NCBI GenBank assembly: GCA_002840275.1
Contig: PHAB01000007.1
Coordinates: 1-64,000 of the forward strand
Source of the DNA: Firmicutes bacterium HGW-Firmicutes-14
GTDB taxonomy: Bacteria; Bacillota; Thermincolia; Thermincolales; UBA2595
Direction of reading: 5' to 3'
Length of the DNA: 64,000 nucleotides
Shown here piece by piece: positions 43,352 through 51,662 of the stretch (position 1 is the stretch's first letter; each line of letters begins with the position of its first letter). A program made the position numbers and the translations under genes. The notes beneath the pieces were generated by a model, which saw only the letters and a program-made list of their open reading frames with translations, had not been told where the DNA came from and did not search any database.

Positions 43352-43618
43352 ATGAAGAGCGGGACCACCGAATTCTGGGAGGCCAGGGTACGGGAACTGG
43401 AAGACAAAATAGAACACCTGAGGTTTAGCAGGCGGGTGCTGATGAACCTGATAGAACGGATTGAGAAGGACAAATCTGAACTTCTGTCAAAATTAGAGAA
43501 AGAGAATAAGAAACTGCAAAAAAGCAACAGCAGGTTTGCCAGGACATTATTGCACAAGAACAGACAGATTATTGAAATGGAAACTAAAATGCAGAAGAGT
43601 GGACGATTGGAACTATGA
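43352..43618 (+). CDS. small coiled-coil protein, unknown
   Basis: An 88-residue, highly charged protein, predicted to be a nearly continuous coiled coil from residue 10 on (E-L-E-D-K-I-E-H-L-R, E-K-E-N-K-K-L-Q-K). No known domain recognised. GGGAGGG supports ATG 43352; GTG 43349 is in frame. It lies immediately before a DnaA-box cluster. Confidence 0.6.
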   Translation: MKSGTTEFWEARVRELEDKIEHLRFSRRVLMNLIERIEKDKSELLSKLEKENKKLQKSNSRFARTLLHKNRQIIEMETKMQKSGRLEL

Positions 43619-43631
43619 AAAACAGAAAAAG

Positions 43632-43674
43632 TTATCCACAACTTTATCCACACAGGGTCAATATTTGTGAATAA
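43632..43674. promoter_or_regulatory. cluster of three DnaA boxes
   Basis: TTATCCACA occurs at 43632-43640 and 43644-43652 on the plus strand and TTATTCACA at 43666-43674 on the minus strand; all fit TTATNCACA exactly. A/T-rich sequence follows, and TTCGACA, the complement of the Spo0A-box core, lies at 43703-43709. The rest of the gap to 43914 holds a terminator and a promoter. Confidence 0.75.
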
Positions 43675-43716
43675 TCTGAAAATAACATAATAAATTTCTT
43701 TCTTCGACAGCTTTTG

Positions 43717-43735
43717 GGCCTTCCGGCCTTTTTTT
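43717..43735 (+). terminator. short terminator
   Basis: GGCC (43717-43720) and GGCC (43725-43728) close a TTCC loop, followed by seven T. Short stem, strong T tract. Confidence 0.5.
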
Positions 43736-43828
43736 AAATCACACTGAAAAAGGTTTTATTTTTAATAACGACAATTTCGGCTTCGGGGTAAAAACGGTCG
43801 AATTCCCCGGTATAAATGTCGGAAACTA

Positions 43829-43858
43829 TTGCTAAAAACGGAATTCTACTGGTATAAT
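43829..43858 (+). promoter_or_regulatory. promoter of the LysM gene
   Basis: TTGCTA (43829-43834) and TATAAT (43853-43858), spacer 18. Confidence 0.55.
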
Positions 43859-43913
43859 TAGTGTAATGATTATGAAAACCCTTCAACTTGTTAGTTTTGT
43901 TTGGGAGGTCTGC

Positions 43914-44810
43914 ATGAGATTACGAAAAGAGGGGCATTTCAGGAAAATAGGCACAGCATTTTTCCTGTCCGGAGCAGTCCTGTTCACGGTAAACCTGACT
44001 CAGCCCCGGACTGTGGATAATCCTCAGTCCGGTAATCCGGTTAACAATCCAATGGAGACGATACAGGTTACCCAGCGTACGTATGAACCCAGTGAAAACG
44101 CGGGCATCAGGGCGCCTGAACCGGATGTACAGGCTAAACCCACTGAGGACTTTACTTATTCAGTGATACAGGGTGATACCCTGTATGACCTGGCTCTCAG
44201 ATTCGGAGTCAGTGTGGATATGATTTCTGCGGCCAACGGACTGGCCTCTGACATGCTGTCCATAGGCCAGAAGCTGCTTATTCCTGCATCAGGGGAAGTT
44301 AAGGTAGTCAAGGTTGCCAGGACACCGGCAAAAAAGGCTCCTGTGATTGCTAAAACATCGGGAACAGTATCCCGGTCCAAGTATTCAGGCCGGGCTCAGG
44401 GTGAATTGATTCCCTGGGATGAAGCAGCGGGCTTGCTGGCCCGGGGGGAATCAGCTGCTGTAATAGATGTCGATACCGGGTATACTTTTAATATAAAGCG
44501 AAAGGGCGGAACAAACCACGCGGATTGTGAACCCCTGACCAAAGATGATACAGCAATTATGAAAAAAATTTACGGTTCCTGGAGCTGGAACCGCCGGGCT
44601 GTGGTAGTTTCAGTGGACGGGAAAAACATAGCTGCCTCAATGGCGGGTATGCCGCATGGCAGCCAGACACTGACGGGCAACGGTTTTGCCGGTCACTTTG
44701 ATATTCATTTCCTGGACAGTATGACCCATGGGTCTTCTTATACAAAATCGGGGAAGCCTATGGTTGATTCACAGCACCAGGCAATGGTCAAGAAAGCCGC
44801 AGGCCAATAG
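43914..44810 (+). CDS. LysM-domain cell wall protein with conserved C-terminal domain
   Basis: A 298-residue exported or anchored protein: N-terminal signal-anchor (residues about 10-28), a linker rich in Pro, Asn and Gln, a LysM peptidoglycan-binding domain at residues 84-130 (Y-S-V-I-Q-G-D-T-L-Y-D-L-A), and a C-terminal domain with N-H-A-D-C-E-P-L and G-H-F-D-I-H-F-L plus T-H-G-S. These His/Asp motifs look catalytic or metal-binding, but I cannot name the enzyme class. GGGAGGT before ATG 43914 fixes the start over 43866. Confidence 0.8.
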   Translation: MRLRKEGHFRKIGTAFFLSGAVLFTVNLTQPRTVDNPQSGNPVNNPMETIQVTQRTYEPSENAGIRAPEPDVQAKPTEDFTYSVIQGDTLYDLALRFGVSVDMISAANGLASDMLSIGQKLLIPASGEVKVVKVARTPAKKAPVIAKTSGTVSRSKYSGRAQGELIPWDEAAGLLARGESAAVIDVDTGYTFNIKRKGGTNHADCEPLTKDDTAIMKKIYGSWSWNRRAVVVSVDGKNIAASMAGMPHGSQTLTGNGFAGHFDIHFLDSMTHGSSYTKSGKPMVDSQHQAMVKKAAGQ

Positions 44811-44846
44811 GCAGACGGAATTTTAAAATCTGCCTGCCTCACAAAT

Positions 44847-44880
44847 TAAGCATCTTTCCTTGGGAAAGATGCTTAGATTT
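44847..44880 (+). terminator. terminator after the LysM gene
   Basis: A perfect 13-bp stem (44847-44859 with 44863-44875) and 3-base loop, followed by GATTTTGT. Confidence 0.7.
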
Positions 44881-44926
44881 TGTGCTCTGCAAACATAATA
44901 AAAGCTGTAAGGAAGGAACAGAAAAA

Positions 44927-47236
44927 ATGTGTGCAGCCGGAAAGATATCTGCTACAAGATACATGGTTTTTGTCAGAGGGACAGTTCAGGGTGTCGGATT
45001 CAGGCCGTTTATCTACCGTCTGGCCCACAGGCACAGCCTCAATGGGATTATCATCAACAACCCGCAGGGTGTCGAAATCGATGTCGAAGGGAAACAGGGC
45101 GCAATCGACAAATTTATTGAAGCTATCCGGAAAGAAGCGCCTCCCCTGGCCAAGATAGAAGACATTTCACTAAAAAAGCTGGCAACAGCAGGCTATACGG
45201 ATTTCAAAATTGGAGAGACTGAACGCTGCGGAAGTGCGGATATGCCTGTAGCGGTGGATGTTGCAGTATGCAGTGACTGCCTTAAGGAAATGTTCGACCC
45301 CTCAGACCGGAGGTATGGATATGCATTTATAAACTGTACCAACTGTGGCCCGAGGTTTACCATCATCAGGGACCTGCCTTATGACAGGGAATTTACGACA
45401 ATGCGGGCTTTTCCCATGTGCCCGGACTGTATTACTGAATATAATGACCCGGGTGACCGCCGCTTTCACGCCCAGCCCAATGCCTGCCATTCATGCGGCC
45501 CGGCAGTAACGCTGAGGGACTCCTCCGGGGGTATAGTGAAAACCAAAAACCCTGTTCAGAGGGCAGCCGTGTTGTTAGCTGATAAACATATCCTTGCAGT
45601 CAAGGGCCTGGGAGGTTACCACCTGGTTTGTAATGCCCTGGACAATGATACCGTCAGCGCCTTAAGGGAGAGGAAGGTAAGGGAAGATAAACCCTTTGCC
45701 GTTATGTCAGCTGATATTAATCAGGCCGGGGAATATTGTGTCATAAGTGATGAAGAAGCCGCCCTGTTGGAAACTCCGGCCAGGCCCATAGTTCTACTGA
45801 AAAAGAAAAACAACCTGATTGCAGAAGAGGTGTCTCCGGGCAATAGCTTTAACGGGATGATGCTGCCATATACCCCGCTGCACCATCTGCTTTTTCAGTA
45901 CCTAAATTTTCCCCTGGTTATGACAAGCGGCAACCTGAGTGATGAACCGATAACCTATGAAGACCCTGATGCATTTATGAGGCTGGGTCAGATTGCTGAT
46001 TTTTTCCTCACTCATAACAGGGAAATCTGTCACCGCTGTGATGATTCGGTAACCCGTATTTACCGGGGTCGGGAATATCTTTTAAGGAGGTCAAGGGGAT
46101 ATGTCCCGGCTCCGATTACACTGCCCTGGGAAATGGGACAGGTCCTGGCTGTGGGAGGAGAACAGAAAAACACCTTCTGCCTGACCAAGGGCCGGAATGT
46201 TTTTGTCAGTCACCATATAGGGGATTTGGAAAACCTGGAAACCCTTCAGGCTTTTGAACGGGAAATAAAGATATATAAGAAGCTGTTTAATGTTGAACCT
46301 GAACTGGTTGCTTATGATATGCATCCCGAATACCTTTCCACCAAGTATGCCCTGGACCTGCCGGGAATCAGGACAATTGGGATCCAGCACCATCATGCCC
46401 ATATCGCAGCATGCATGGCTGAAAACGGCCTGGACGGGTGGGTGCTGGGGGTGGCCTTCGACGGGACGGGCTTTGGCCCTGATGGCTCAATCTGGGGTGG
46501 AGAATTCCTCTATGCTTCACTGGCGGATTTCAAAAGGGCCGCCCACCTGAAATATGTACCGATGCCCGGTGGTGCGAGGGCAGTAAAAGAACCGTGGAGA
46601 ATGGCTGCGGGATACCTCTACAGCCAGTTTGGCAGTGATTGGAGAAAGCAAAAGGAAGCACCGTTTCTCTCCCAAAAGAACGGTATGCTCCTGGATGCCC
46701 TGGAACAGGTGATGGAAAAATGGATAAACTGCCCACCCACATCAAGCATGGGAAGGTTCTTTGATGCAGTTGCTTCAATTATCGGAATCAGGCAAGAAGT
46801 TAATTATGATGGTCAGGCCGCGATTGAAATGGAGCAGGTGGCATTAAAGGCGGAAGAAAAGGTTGACATAACATATAATTATGTAATCAAAGAAGGCGGT
46901 CCCTGGGAAATTGATACCGAACCTGTTATAATGGAGATATTGAATGACCTGAAAAGGGGGAAAGGCCCAGGATATGCAGCATACAGATTTCACCATACTG
47001 TCAAAGAAATAATCACTGCAGTCTGCCTGCGGGCCAGAGAAAAATACCGGGAAAATCGTGTAGCCTTAAGTGGAGGAGTTTTTCAGAATATGCTGCTTCT
47101 CGACCTGGTACACCGGGACCTGGAGAAGAACGGTTTCCAGGTTTATGTCCACAGTATCGTTCCGGCCAATGACGGGGGTATTTCCCTGGGACAGGCGGTT
47201 ATAGCAAATGAAAGGAGGAAACTGGGATGTGTTTAG
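44927..47236 (+). CDS. hypF: carbamoyltransferase HypF
   Basis: Makes the cyanide ligand precursor of [NiFe] hydrogenases from carbamoyl phosphate, passing carbamoyl to HypE. The 769-residue protein has an acylphosphatase domain (R-G-x-V-Q-G-V-G-F-R-P-F near residue 19), two zinc-finger repeats (C-x2-C pairs between residues 110 and 185), a YrdC-like domain and a Kae1/TobZ-like C-terminal domain with H-H-H-A-H. GGAAGGA supports ATG 44927 over the ATG at 44882. Overlaps hypC by 10 bases. Confidence 0.96.
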   Translation: MCAAGKISATRYMVFVRGTVQGVGFRPFIYRLAHRHSLNGIIINNPQGVEIDVEGKQGAIDKFIEAIRKEAPPLAKIEDISLKKLATAGYTDFKIGETERCGSADMPVAVDVAVCSDCLKEMFDPSDRRYGYAFINCTNCGPRFTIIRDLPYDREFTTMRAFPMCPDCITEYNDPGDRRFHAQPNACHSCGPAVTLRDSSGGIVKTKNPVQRAAVLLADKHILAVKGLGGYHLVCNALDNDTVSALRERKVREDKPFAVMSADINQAGEYCVISDEEAALLETPARPIVLLKKKNNLIAEEVSPGNSFNGMMLPYTPLHHLLFQYLNFPLVMTSGNLSDEPITYEDPDAFMRLGQIADFFLTHNREICHRCDDSVTRIYRGREYLLRRSRGYVPAPITLPWEMGQVLAVGGEQKNTFCLTKGRNVFVSHHIGDLENLETLQAFEREIKIYKKLFNVEPELVAYDMHPEYLSTKYALDLPGIRTIGIQHHHAHIAACMAENGLDGWVLGVAFDGTGFGPDGSIWGGEFLYASLADFKRAAHLKYVPMPGGARAVKEPWRMAAGYLYSQFGSDWRKQKEAPFLSQKNGMLLDALEQVMEKWINCPPTSSMGRFFDAVASIIGIRQEVNYDGQAAIEMEQVALKAEEKVDITYNYVIKEGGPWEIDTEPVIMEILNDLKRGKGPGYAAYRFHHTVKEIITAVCLRAREKYRENRVALSGGVFQNMLLLDLVHRDLEKNGFQVYVHSIVPANDGGISLGQAVIANERRKLGCV

Positions 47237-47457
47237 CGGTTCCGGCAAAAATTATTTCCGTTAAAGACAGTGTTGCTGAGGTGGAGATTGGCGGTGTATG
47301 GAGGGCTGTCAGTCTGGACCTGGTCCCTGAGGCCGTGGTTGATGACTATGTCCTGGTACATGCCGGTTTTGCCATCCAGGTTGTTGATGAAGAAGAGGCT
47401 TTAAAGACCCTGGAACTTTTTAAGGAGATAATGGAACATGAACATGAGGTTTCTTAA
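47227..47457 (+). CDS. hypC: hydrogenase maturation chaperone HypC
   Basis: A 76-residue chaperone with the essential M-C-L-A-V-P N-terminus, which with HypD holds the Fe(CN)2CO group. AAAGGAGG precedes the ATG. Overlaps hypF upstream and hypD downstream. Confidence 0.95.
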   Translation: MCLAVPAKIISVKDSVAEVEIGGVWRAVSLDLVPEAVVDDYVLVHAGFAIQVVDEEEALKTLELFKEIMEHEHEVS

Positions 47458-48538
47458 GGAATACAGGGATGGGAATCTGGCCAGGGAAATCCTTGGAGAA
47501 ATCAAAAAAATATCCCTCAAACCGGCAAAACTTATGGAAGTGTGCGGAACCCATACCGTTTCAATTTTCAGGCATGGAATACGGGACATCCTGCCTGAAA
47601 ACATAAACCTGATTTCCGGTCCGGGATGCCCTGTGTGTGTCACACCCAACAAACATATCGATGAGGCTATCGAATTGTGCCGGAGGCCTGATGTTGTGCT
47701 TACCACATTCGGAGATATGATGAAAGTGCCTGGTTCCGGTTCAAGCCTGGCAGCGGAAAAGGCTGAAGGTGCAGATATCAGGATCGTATATTCCACCATG
47801 GATGCGGTTGATATTGCCAGGGACAATCCAGACCGGGAAGTTGTCTTTTTCGGGATAGGGTTTGAAACCACAAGCCCTACAATAGCGGCAGCGGTTCTCA
47901 GGGCAGAAAGGGAGGGTGTCTCCAACTTCTCCATTGTAGGCGCCCAGAAGCTCATACCTGAGGCTATAAGGGCCCTGCTGGAAAACAATGAGGTAGGGGT
48001 GAACGGATTCATCCTTCCGGGTCATGTCAGCGCCCTGATAGGTATAGAACCCTACCGTTTCATTGCCTCGGAATTTGGGATACCGGCAGTTATAATAGGG
48101 TTTGAACCTGTGGATATTCTTCAGGGTATACATATGCTGGTGAAACAGATTGAGGCAGGGGAAGCCAGGACAGAAATCCAGTATACCCGGGGTGTCCCGC
48201 CGGGAGGGAACCCTCATGCGATGAAAATACTGTTTTCGGTTTTTGAGCCTGGAGATGCACTGTGGCGGGGGATTGGAAGCATTCCGGGGACTGGGCTGAA
48301 GCTGAAGAAGGAATATAGGAGATTTGATGCGGTTGGCCGGTTCGGTATCGAGATTACCGGGGACAGGGAGCATCCGGGATGCAGGTGCGGGGATGTCCTG
48401 AGAGGAGTGAAGACTCCACTGGATTGCGGGCTTTACGGTAAGGCCTGTATACCGGAAAACCCGGTGGGACCGTGCATGGTTTCTGTGGAGGGTACGTGTG
48501 CAGCTTATTATAAATACGGGATGAGAAGGAGTGGATGA
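47438..48538 (+). CDS. hypD: hydrogenase maturation factor HypD
   Basis: An iron-sulphur protein of 366 residues carrying the Fe(CN)2CO assembly with HypC. Conserved M-E-V-C-G-T-H-T (near 39), G-P-G-C-P-V-C (near 67) and a C-terminal cluster of cysteines around G-C-R-C-G-D-V-L and Y-G-K-A-C. Start ATG 47438, with 47444 as an alternative. Confidence 0.95.
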   Translation: MNMRFLKEYRDGNLAREILGEIKKISLKPAKLMEVCGTHTVSIFRHGIRDILPENINLISGPGCPVCVTPNKHIDEAIELCRRPDVVLTTFGDMMKVPGSGSSLAAEKAEGADIRIVYSTMDAVDIARDNPDREVVFFGIGFETTSPTIAAAVLRAEREGVSNFSIVGAQKLIPEAIRALLENNEVGVNGFILPGHVSALIGIEPYRFIASEFGIPAVIIGFEPVDILQGIHMLVKQIEAGEARTEIQYTRGVPPGGNPHAMKILFSVFEPGDALWRGIGSIPGTGLKLKKEYRRFDAVGRFGIEITGDREHPGCRCGDVLRGVKTPLDCGLYGKACIPENPVGPCMVSVEGTCAAYYKYGMRRSG

Positions 48539-48539
48539 C

Positions 48540-49547
48540 TTGGCTGACAGGATATTACTGGCTCACGGCAGTGGAGGCAAATTGTCCCATGAACTGGTCA
48601 GACAAATCTTCCTGCCTGTATTTGACAATGATGTACTGAACCGGCTGGATGACAGGGCTGAGATAGAGACTTCGGGAGTCAGGCTGGCCTTTACCACTGA
48701 TTCCTTTGTGGTTAACCCGCCCTTTTTTGCGGGTGGGGATATCGGCAAACTGGCTGTCTGCGGGACAGTCAACGACCTGGCGATGGGAGGCGCGGACCCT
48801 CTTTTTCTGAGCGCAGGATTCATCATTGAAGAGGGATTTCCCATGGAACTTTTAAAAAAGATCGTGGAATCCATGAGACAGACATGTGATGAATCTGGGG
48901 TCAAAATAGTATGTGGAGATACCAAGGTCGTGGAAAAAGGGTCTGTGGACCGGATATTTATAAATACCTCCGGGATCGGCGCTGTGCCGGAAGGGGTCAG
49001 CATATCGGGCAGCCGGGCGAAGCCGGGAGATAAAGTTATAATTAACGGTTATATTGGTGACCATGGAATGGCAGTAATGGCTCAGCGTCAGGGATTAACC
49101 TTTAAAAAAGATATTTCCAGTGACTGTGCCCCTCTTAACGGACTGGTAAAAGAAATGCTTGGGGTGACCAAGGATATCCATGTACTGAGGGATCCTACCA
49201 GGGGAGGGGTTGCCACAACCCTGAATGAAATAGCGGGCCAGAGCGGGGTTGGCATCGTCCTTTGGGAAGAAACCCTTCCCATCAGGAACCAGGTGGCCGC
49301 GGCCTGTGAAATACTGGGGTTTGACCCGCTTTACGTGGCCAATGAAGGTAAGGTGCTGGCTGTGGTCCCGGCTGACAAGGCCGGCCGGATGCTGGAGAGC
49401 ATGAAGAAAAACAGGTACGGCACGGAAAGCGCCGTGATAGGAGAGGTAGTCAGTGACCATCCGGGCAGAGTTGTCCTGGCAACAGGCATAGGAGGCCACA
49501 GAATCGTGGATATGCTGGTTGGCGAACAGCTGCCCAGGATATGTTAG
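48540..49547 (+). CDS. hypE: hydrogenase maturation factor HypE
   Basis: ATP-dependent dehydratase that turns the thiocarbamate on its C-terminal Cys into thiocyanate. The 335-residue AIR-synthase-like protein has L-A-H-G-S-G-G at the N-terminus, T-D-S-F-V, and ends in the diagnostic P-R-I-C. GTG 48531 overlaps the AAGGAG box, so TTG 48540 is preferred. No hypA, hypB or hydrogenase subunit gene is in the window. Confidence 0.95.
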   Translation: MADRILLAHGSGGKLSHELVRQIFLPVFDNDVLNRLDDRAEIETSGVRLAFTTDSFVVNPPFFAGGDIGKLAVCGTVNDLAMGGADPLFLSAGFIIEEGFPMELLKKIVESMRQTCDESGVKIVCGDTKVVEKGSVDRIFINTSGIGAVPEGVSISGSRAKPGDKVIINGYIGDHGMAVMAQRQGLTFKKDISSDCAPLNGLVKEMLGVTKDIHVLRDPTRGGVATTLNEIAGQSGVGIVLWEETLPIRNQVAAACEILGFDPLYVANEGKVLAVVPADKAGRMLESMKKNRYGTESAVIGEVVSDHPGRVVLATGIGGHRIVDMLVGEQLPRIC

Positions 49548-49605
49548 AGGAAATGGTATTGATATGTCGAATAAACAATTGATCCTGAAGCAAAGAGGAG
49601 ATATT

Positions 49606-50028
49606 ATGCGCATTGCTGTTATTGACGGACAGGGTGGAGGTATAGGCAAATATATAATCGAGCGGTTAAGGAAGGAACTCCCGGAAGAAACGGAGATCCT
49701 GGCCCTGGGCACAAATGCCCTGGCAACAGCTGCAATGCTCAAGGCAGGGGCTGATGACGGGGCAACGGGAGAAAATGCCGTGGTTTTTAATGCCGGGAGG
49801 GTCGATATGATCACAGGCCCGATTGGAATTATTATGGCTAATGCCATGTTGGGAGAGGTAACCCCAAAAATGGCTGAAGCCGTTTCTTCCAGTACCGCCA
49901 GGAAATTCCTGCTGCCCCTGACCAGGGATGATATATCTATCGTGGGTTATTCTCCTGAACCGCTGCCCCACCTGATTTCTAACCTTTTGGAGCGGATTTC
50001 GAAAATGTCCGGGGGCAGTCGGCCCTAG
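49606..50028 (+). CDS. DUF3842-type protein
   Basis: A 140-residue soluble protein with an N-terminal nucleotide-binding-like motif (V-I-D-G-Q-G-G-G-I-G) and A-L-G-T-N-A-L-A-T-A-A-M, as in the DUF3842 family of Clostridia. AGAGGAGATATT before ATG 49606 fixes the start. It follows hypE but a link to hydrogenase maturation is not known. Converges with the next gene, overlapping by 4 bases. Confidence 0.75.
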   Translation: MRIAVIDGQGGGIGKYIIERLRKELPEETEILALGTNALATAAMLKAGADDGATGENAVVFNAGRVDMITGPIGIIMANAMLGEVTPKMAEAVSSSTARKFLLPLTRDDISIVGYSPEPLPHLISNLLERISKMSGGSRP

Positions 50029-50579
50029 TTGAGTTCATCGGCCTCTAAAAGCAGGGACAGCTCTTTAGAAACAGCTGCCAGGTCCTTGTTATGGTGATTG
50101 CGCAGCAGAAACACCAGGTCTTCGTCAAGCCCTGCGTCCTCGGCCATGGCAGCTCCAATTTCGTCATGGTAAAGATGGATGTAAAATGTATTTCGCCAAC
50201 CGGGCAGGCCGGTGACGGGTCCTTTTTGGGCAAATCTTGCTGCCAGTCCCGGTGAAATGGTATTGACCAGAACGTATCCTGCCCTGGACAAAAGATTTAA
50301 ATTACCCCTGGTTTTTCCGATGTCGTGGAGAAGGGCTGCTTTTATTAATTTTTGGCAGTCGATTTCCGGAATTCGCGCGGAAAGCAGCTGGACAGTTCCG
50401 GCTGCATTGACACAGTGTTTCTGGACAGCCGGGTCCATACCGTAAAAAAGGCGTTTTTCGCCAGGGTCAAGATAATTCTTCACAGTTTCATGGTCTTCCG
50501 GTTCCATCCGGGAAAAAACTGCCCTGATAAACTGCCTGATTCTCTTTGCTATTCTAGTGGTTAAGTTCTGTCTGCTCAT
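50025..50579 (-). CDS. HD-domain phosphohydrolase
   Basis: A 184-residue protein with L-L-H-D-I-G-K near residue 87, H-D-E-I-G near 141 and N-H-H near 166, the metal ligands of an HD-type phosphohydrolase (HDIG-like). AGGGGAT upstream supports ATG at 50577-50579; the frame is open further to 50705. Substrate unknown. Confidence 0.8.
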   Translation of the reverse strand: MSRQNLTTRIAKRIRQFIRAVFSRMEPEDHETVKNYLDPGEKRLFYGMDPAVQKHCVNAAGTVQLLSARIPEIDCQKLIKAALLHDIGKTRGNLNLLSRAGYVLVNTISPGLAARFAQKGPVTGLPGWRNTFYIHLYHDEIGAAMAEDAGLDEDLVFLLRNHHNKDLAAVSKELSLLLEADELN

Positions 50580-50735
50580 ATATGATATCCCCTGATTTTG
50601 ATAAATCGGACCCTGATACTGATGACCGGGTCCGGCGCAATTATGCGGCCTAAACCAGTATATCATAAAAACCGGTTTATAATGGAAAATTTTAAAAAAT
50701 CGCAATAACTTACAGACAAGAACGGGTTATTATGA

Positions 50736-50741
50736 TATAAT
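50736..50741 (+). promoter_or_regulatory. -10 element of the cob operon promoter
   Basis: TATAAT at 50736-50741, with a poor -35 (CAGACA at 50713-50718, spacer 17). Transcription would begin about 15 bases before the riboswitch. Confidence 0.5.
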
Positions 50742-50761
50742 AATTTGTATAAAAAAATACA

Positions 50762-50905
50762 TTTCCGGTGTTCCAGGGAATCAGGATAAGCCTGAGCGGT
50801 CTCCGCCACTGTAGCCAGGGAATACCCTTACATTTTGCCACTCAAAAACGGGGAAGGCGTAAGAGGTGTTTTGATCTGGGAGCCAGGATACCGGCCCGGA
50901 AGTAA
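50762..50905 (+). promoter_or_regulatory. cobalamin riboswitch
   Basis: The conserved elements occur in order: GGTG near 50768, CCGCCACTGTA (50803-50813), a GGGAAGGCG arm (50851-50859) and the B12 box GAGCCAGGATACCGGCCC region (50879-50896). It precedes the cobalamin operon, consistent with feedback repression by adenosylcobalamin. Confidence 0.88.
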
Positions 50906-50975
50906 CCATTCAGTCCTTCGCGAGAAAGGATTATGGTCGTATGGTAAGGCTTCTCAGGCCTTAAGTATACCATTT

Positions 50976-51002
50976 CCTCAGTCGCGAATACTGGGGATTT
51001 TT
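50976..51002 (+). terminator. expression-platform terminator of the cobalamin riboswitch
   Basis: CCTCAGT (50976-50982) pairs with ACTGGGG (50990-50996), followed by ATTTTT. Between riboswitch and terminator, 50938-50973 forms another hairpin (GGTAAGGC with GGCCTTA-type pairing) that could act as antiterminator. Confidence 0.65.
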
Positions 51003-51033
51003 AATTTACCAGGGAAATTCTAAGGAGAAGTTT

Positions 51034-51594
51034 ATGAGGGGAAAACTAATTTTTGTTACAGGTGGAATCAGAAGTGGTAAAAGTGAGTTTGCCGAAAGGC
51101 TGACGGCTGGCATGGGGGGCAGGATTACATATATAGCAACCGCCCAGGCGCTTGATGATGAGATGAGGCACCGTATCAGGCTGCACCGGGAGAGAAGGCC
51201 TGACACCTGGAAGACTGTTGAAGAGCCTTACAGGGTGGCCCAGGCCATCAGGGAGCATGGCCGGGATTCCCAGGTTGTGATGATTGACTGCCTGACAATA
51301 CTTGTAAGTAACCTGATGTTTAGGATAGAAGAAATAAAGGGACAGGAATTTAAAAAGGAATTTCAGGGGGAAATAGTTGAGGAAATAACCTCCCTGGCAA
51401 GGGCAGCCCTGGAGGCGCAGGCCCATGTGGTGATTGTTTCCAATGAGGTCGGGATGACACTGGTGTCAGATAATTTCCTCGGCAGGCAGTACCAGGAACT
51501 GGTGGGAATAGCCAACCAGACAGTTGCGAGGCTGGCGGATGAGGCTTACCTGGTGGCTGCCGGATACCCTGTTATCTTAAAAAACCAGGCATAA
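51034..51594 (+). CDS. cobU: adenosylcobinamide kinase/guanylyltransferase
   Basis: Activates adenosylcobinamide(-phosphate) to the GDP form for nucleotide loop assembly. The 186-residue protein has the P-loop G-G-I-R-S-G-K-S at residues 9-16 and the R-x-H-R-x-x-R-P-D-T-W motif near 51. TAAGGAGAAG precedes the ATG. First gene of the cob operon. Confidence 0.93.
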   Translation: MRGKLIFVTGGIRSGKSEFAERLTAGMGGRITYIATAQALDDEMRHRIRLHRERRPDTWKTVEEPYRVAQAIREHGRDSQVVMIDCLTILVSNLMFRIEEIKGQEFKKEFQGEIVEEITSLARAALEAQAHVVIVSNEVGMTLVSDNFLGRQYQELVGIANQTVARLADEAYLVAAGYPVILKNQA

Positions 51595-51662
51595 AAGTAG
51601 CATATAAAGATGCATATAAAGAAACATAAAAGTAAGATATTCAGTGAAAGGAGCAGTTCTTC

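Noticed and set aside
43632-43674. Chromosomal origin of replication
   Set aside because: No dnaA, dnaN, rnpA or gyr genes nearby and only three boxes; a DnaA-binding site is supported but an origin is not.
48540-49547. SelD (selenophosphate synthetase) to serve mnmH
   Set aside because: The protein ends in P-R-I-C and is flanked by hypFCD, which identifies it as HypE.
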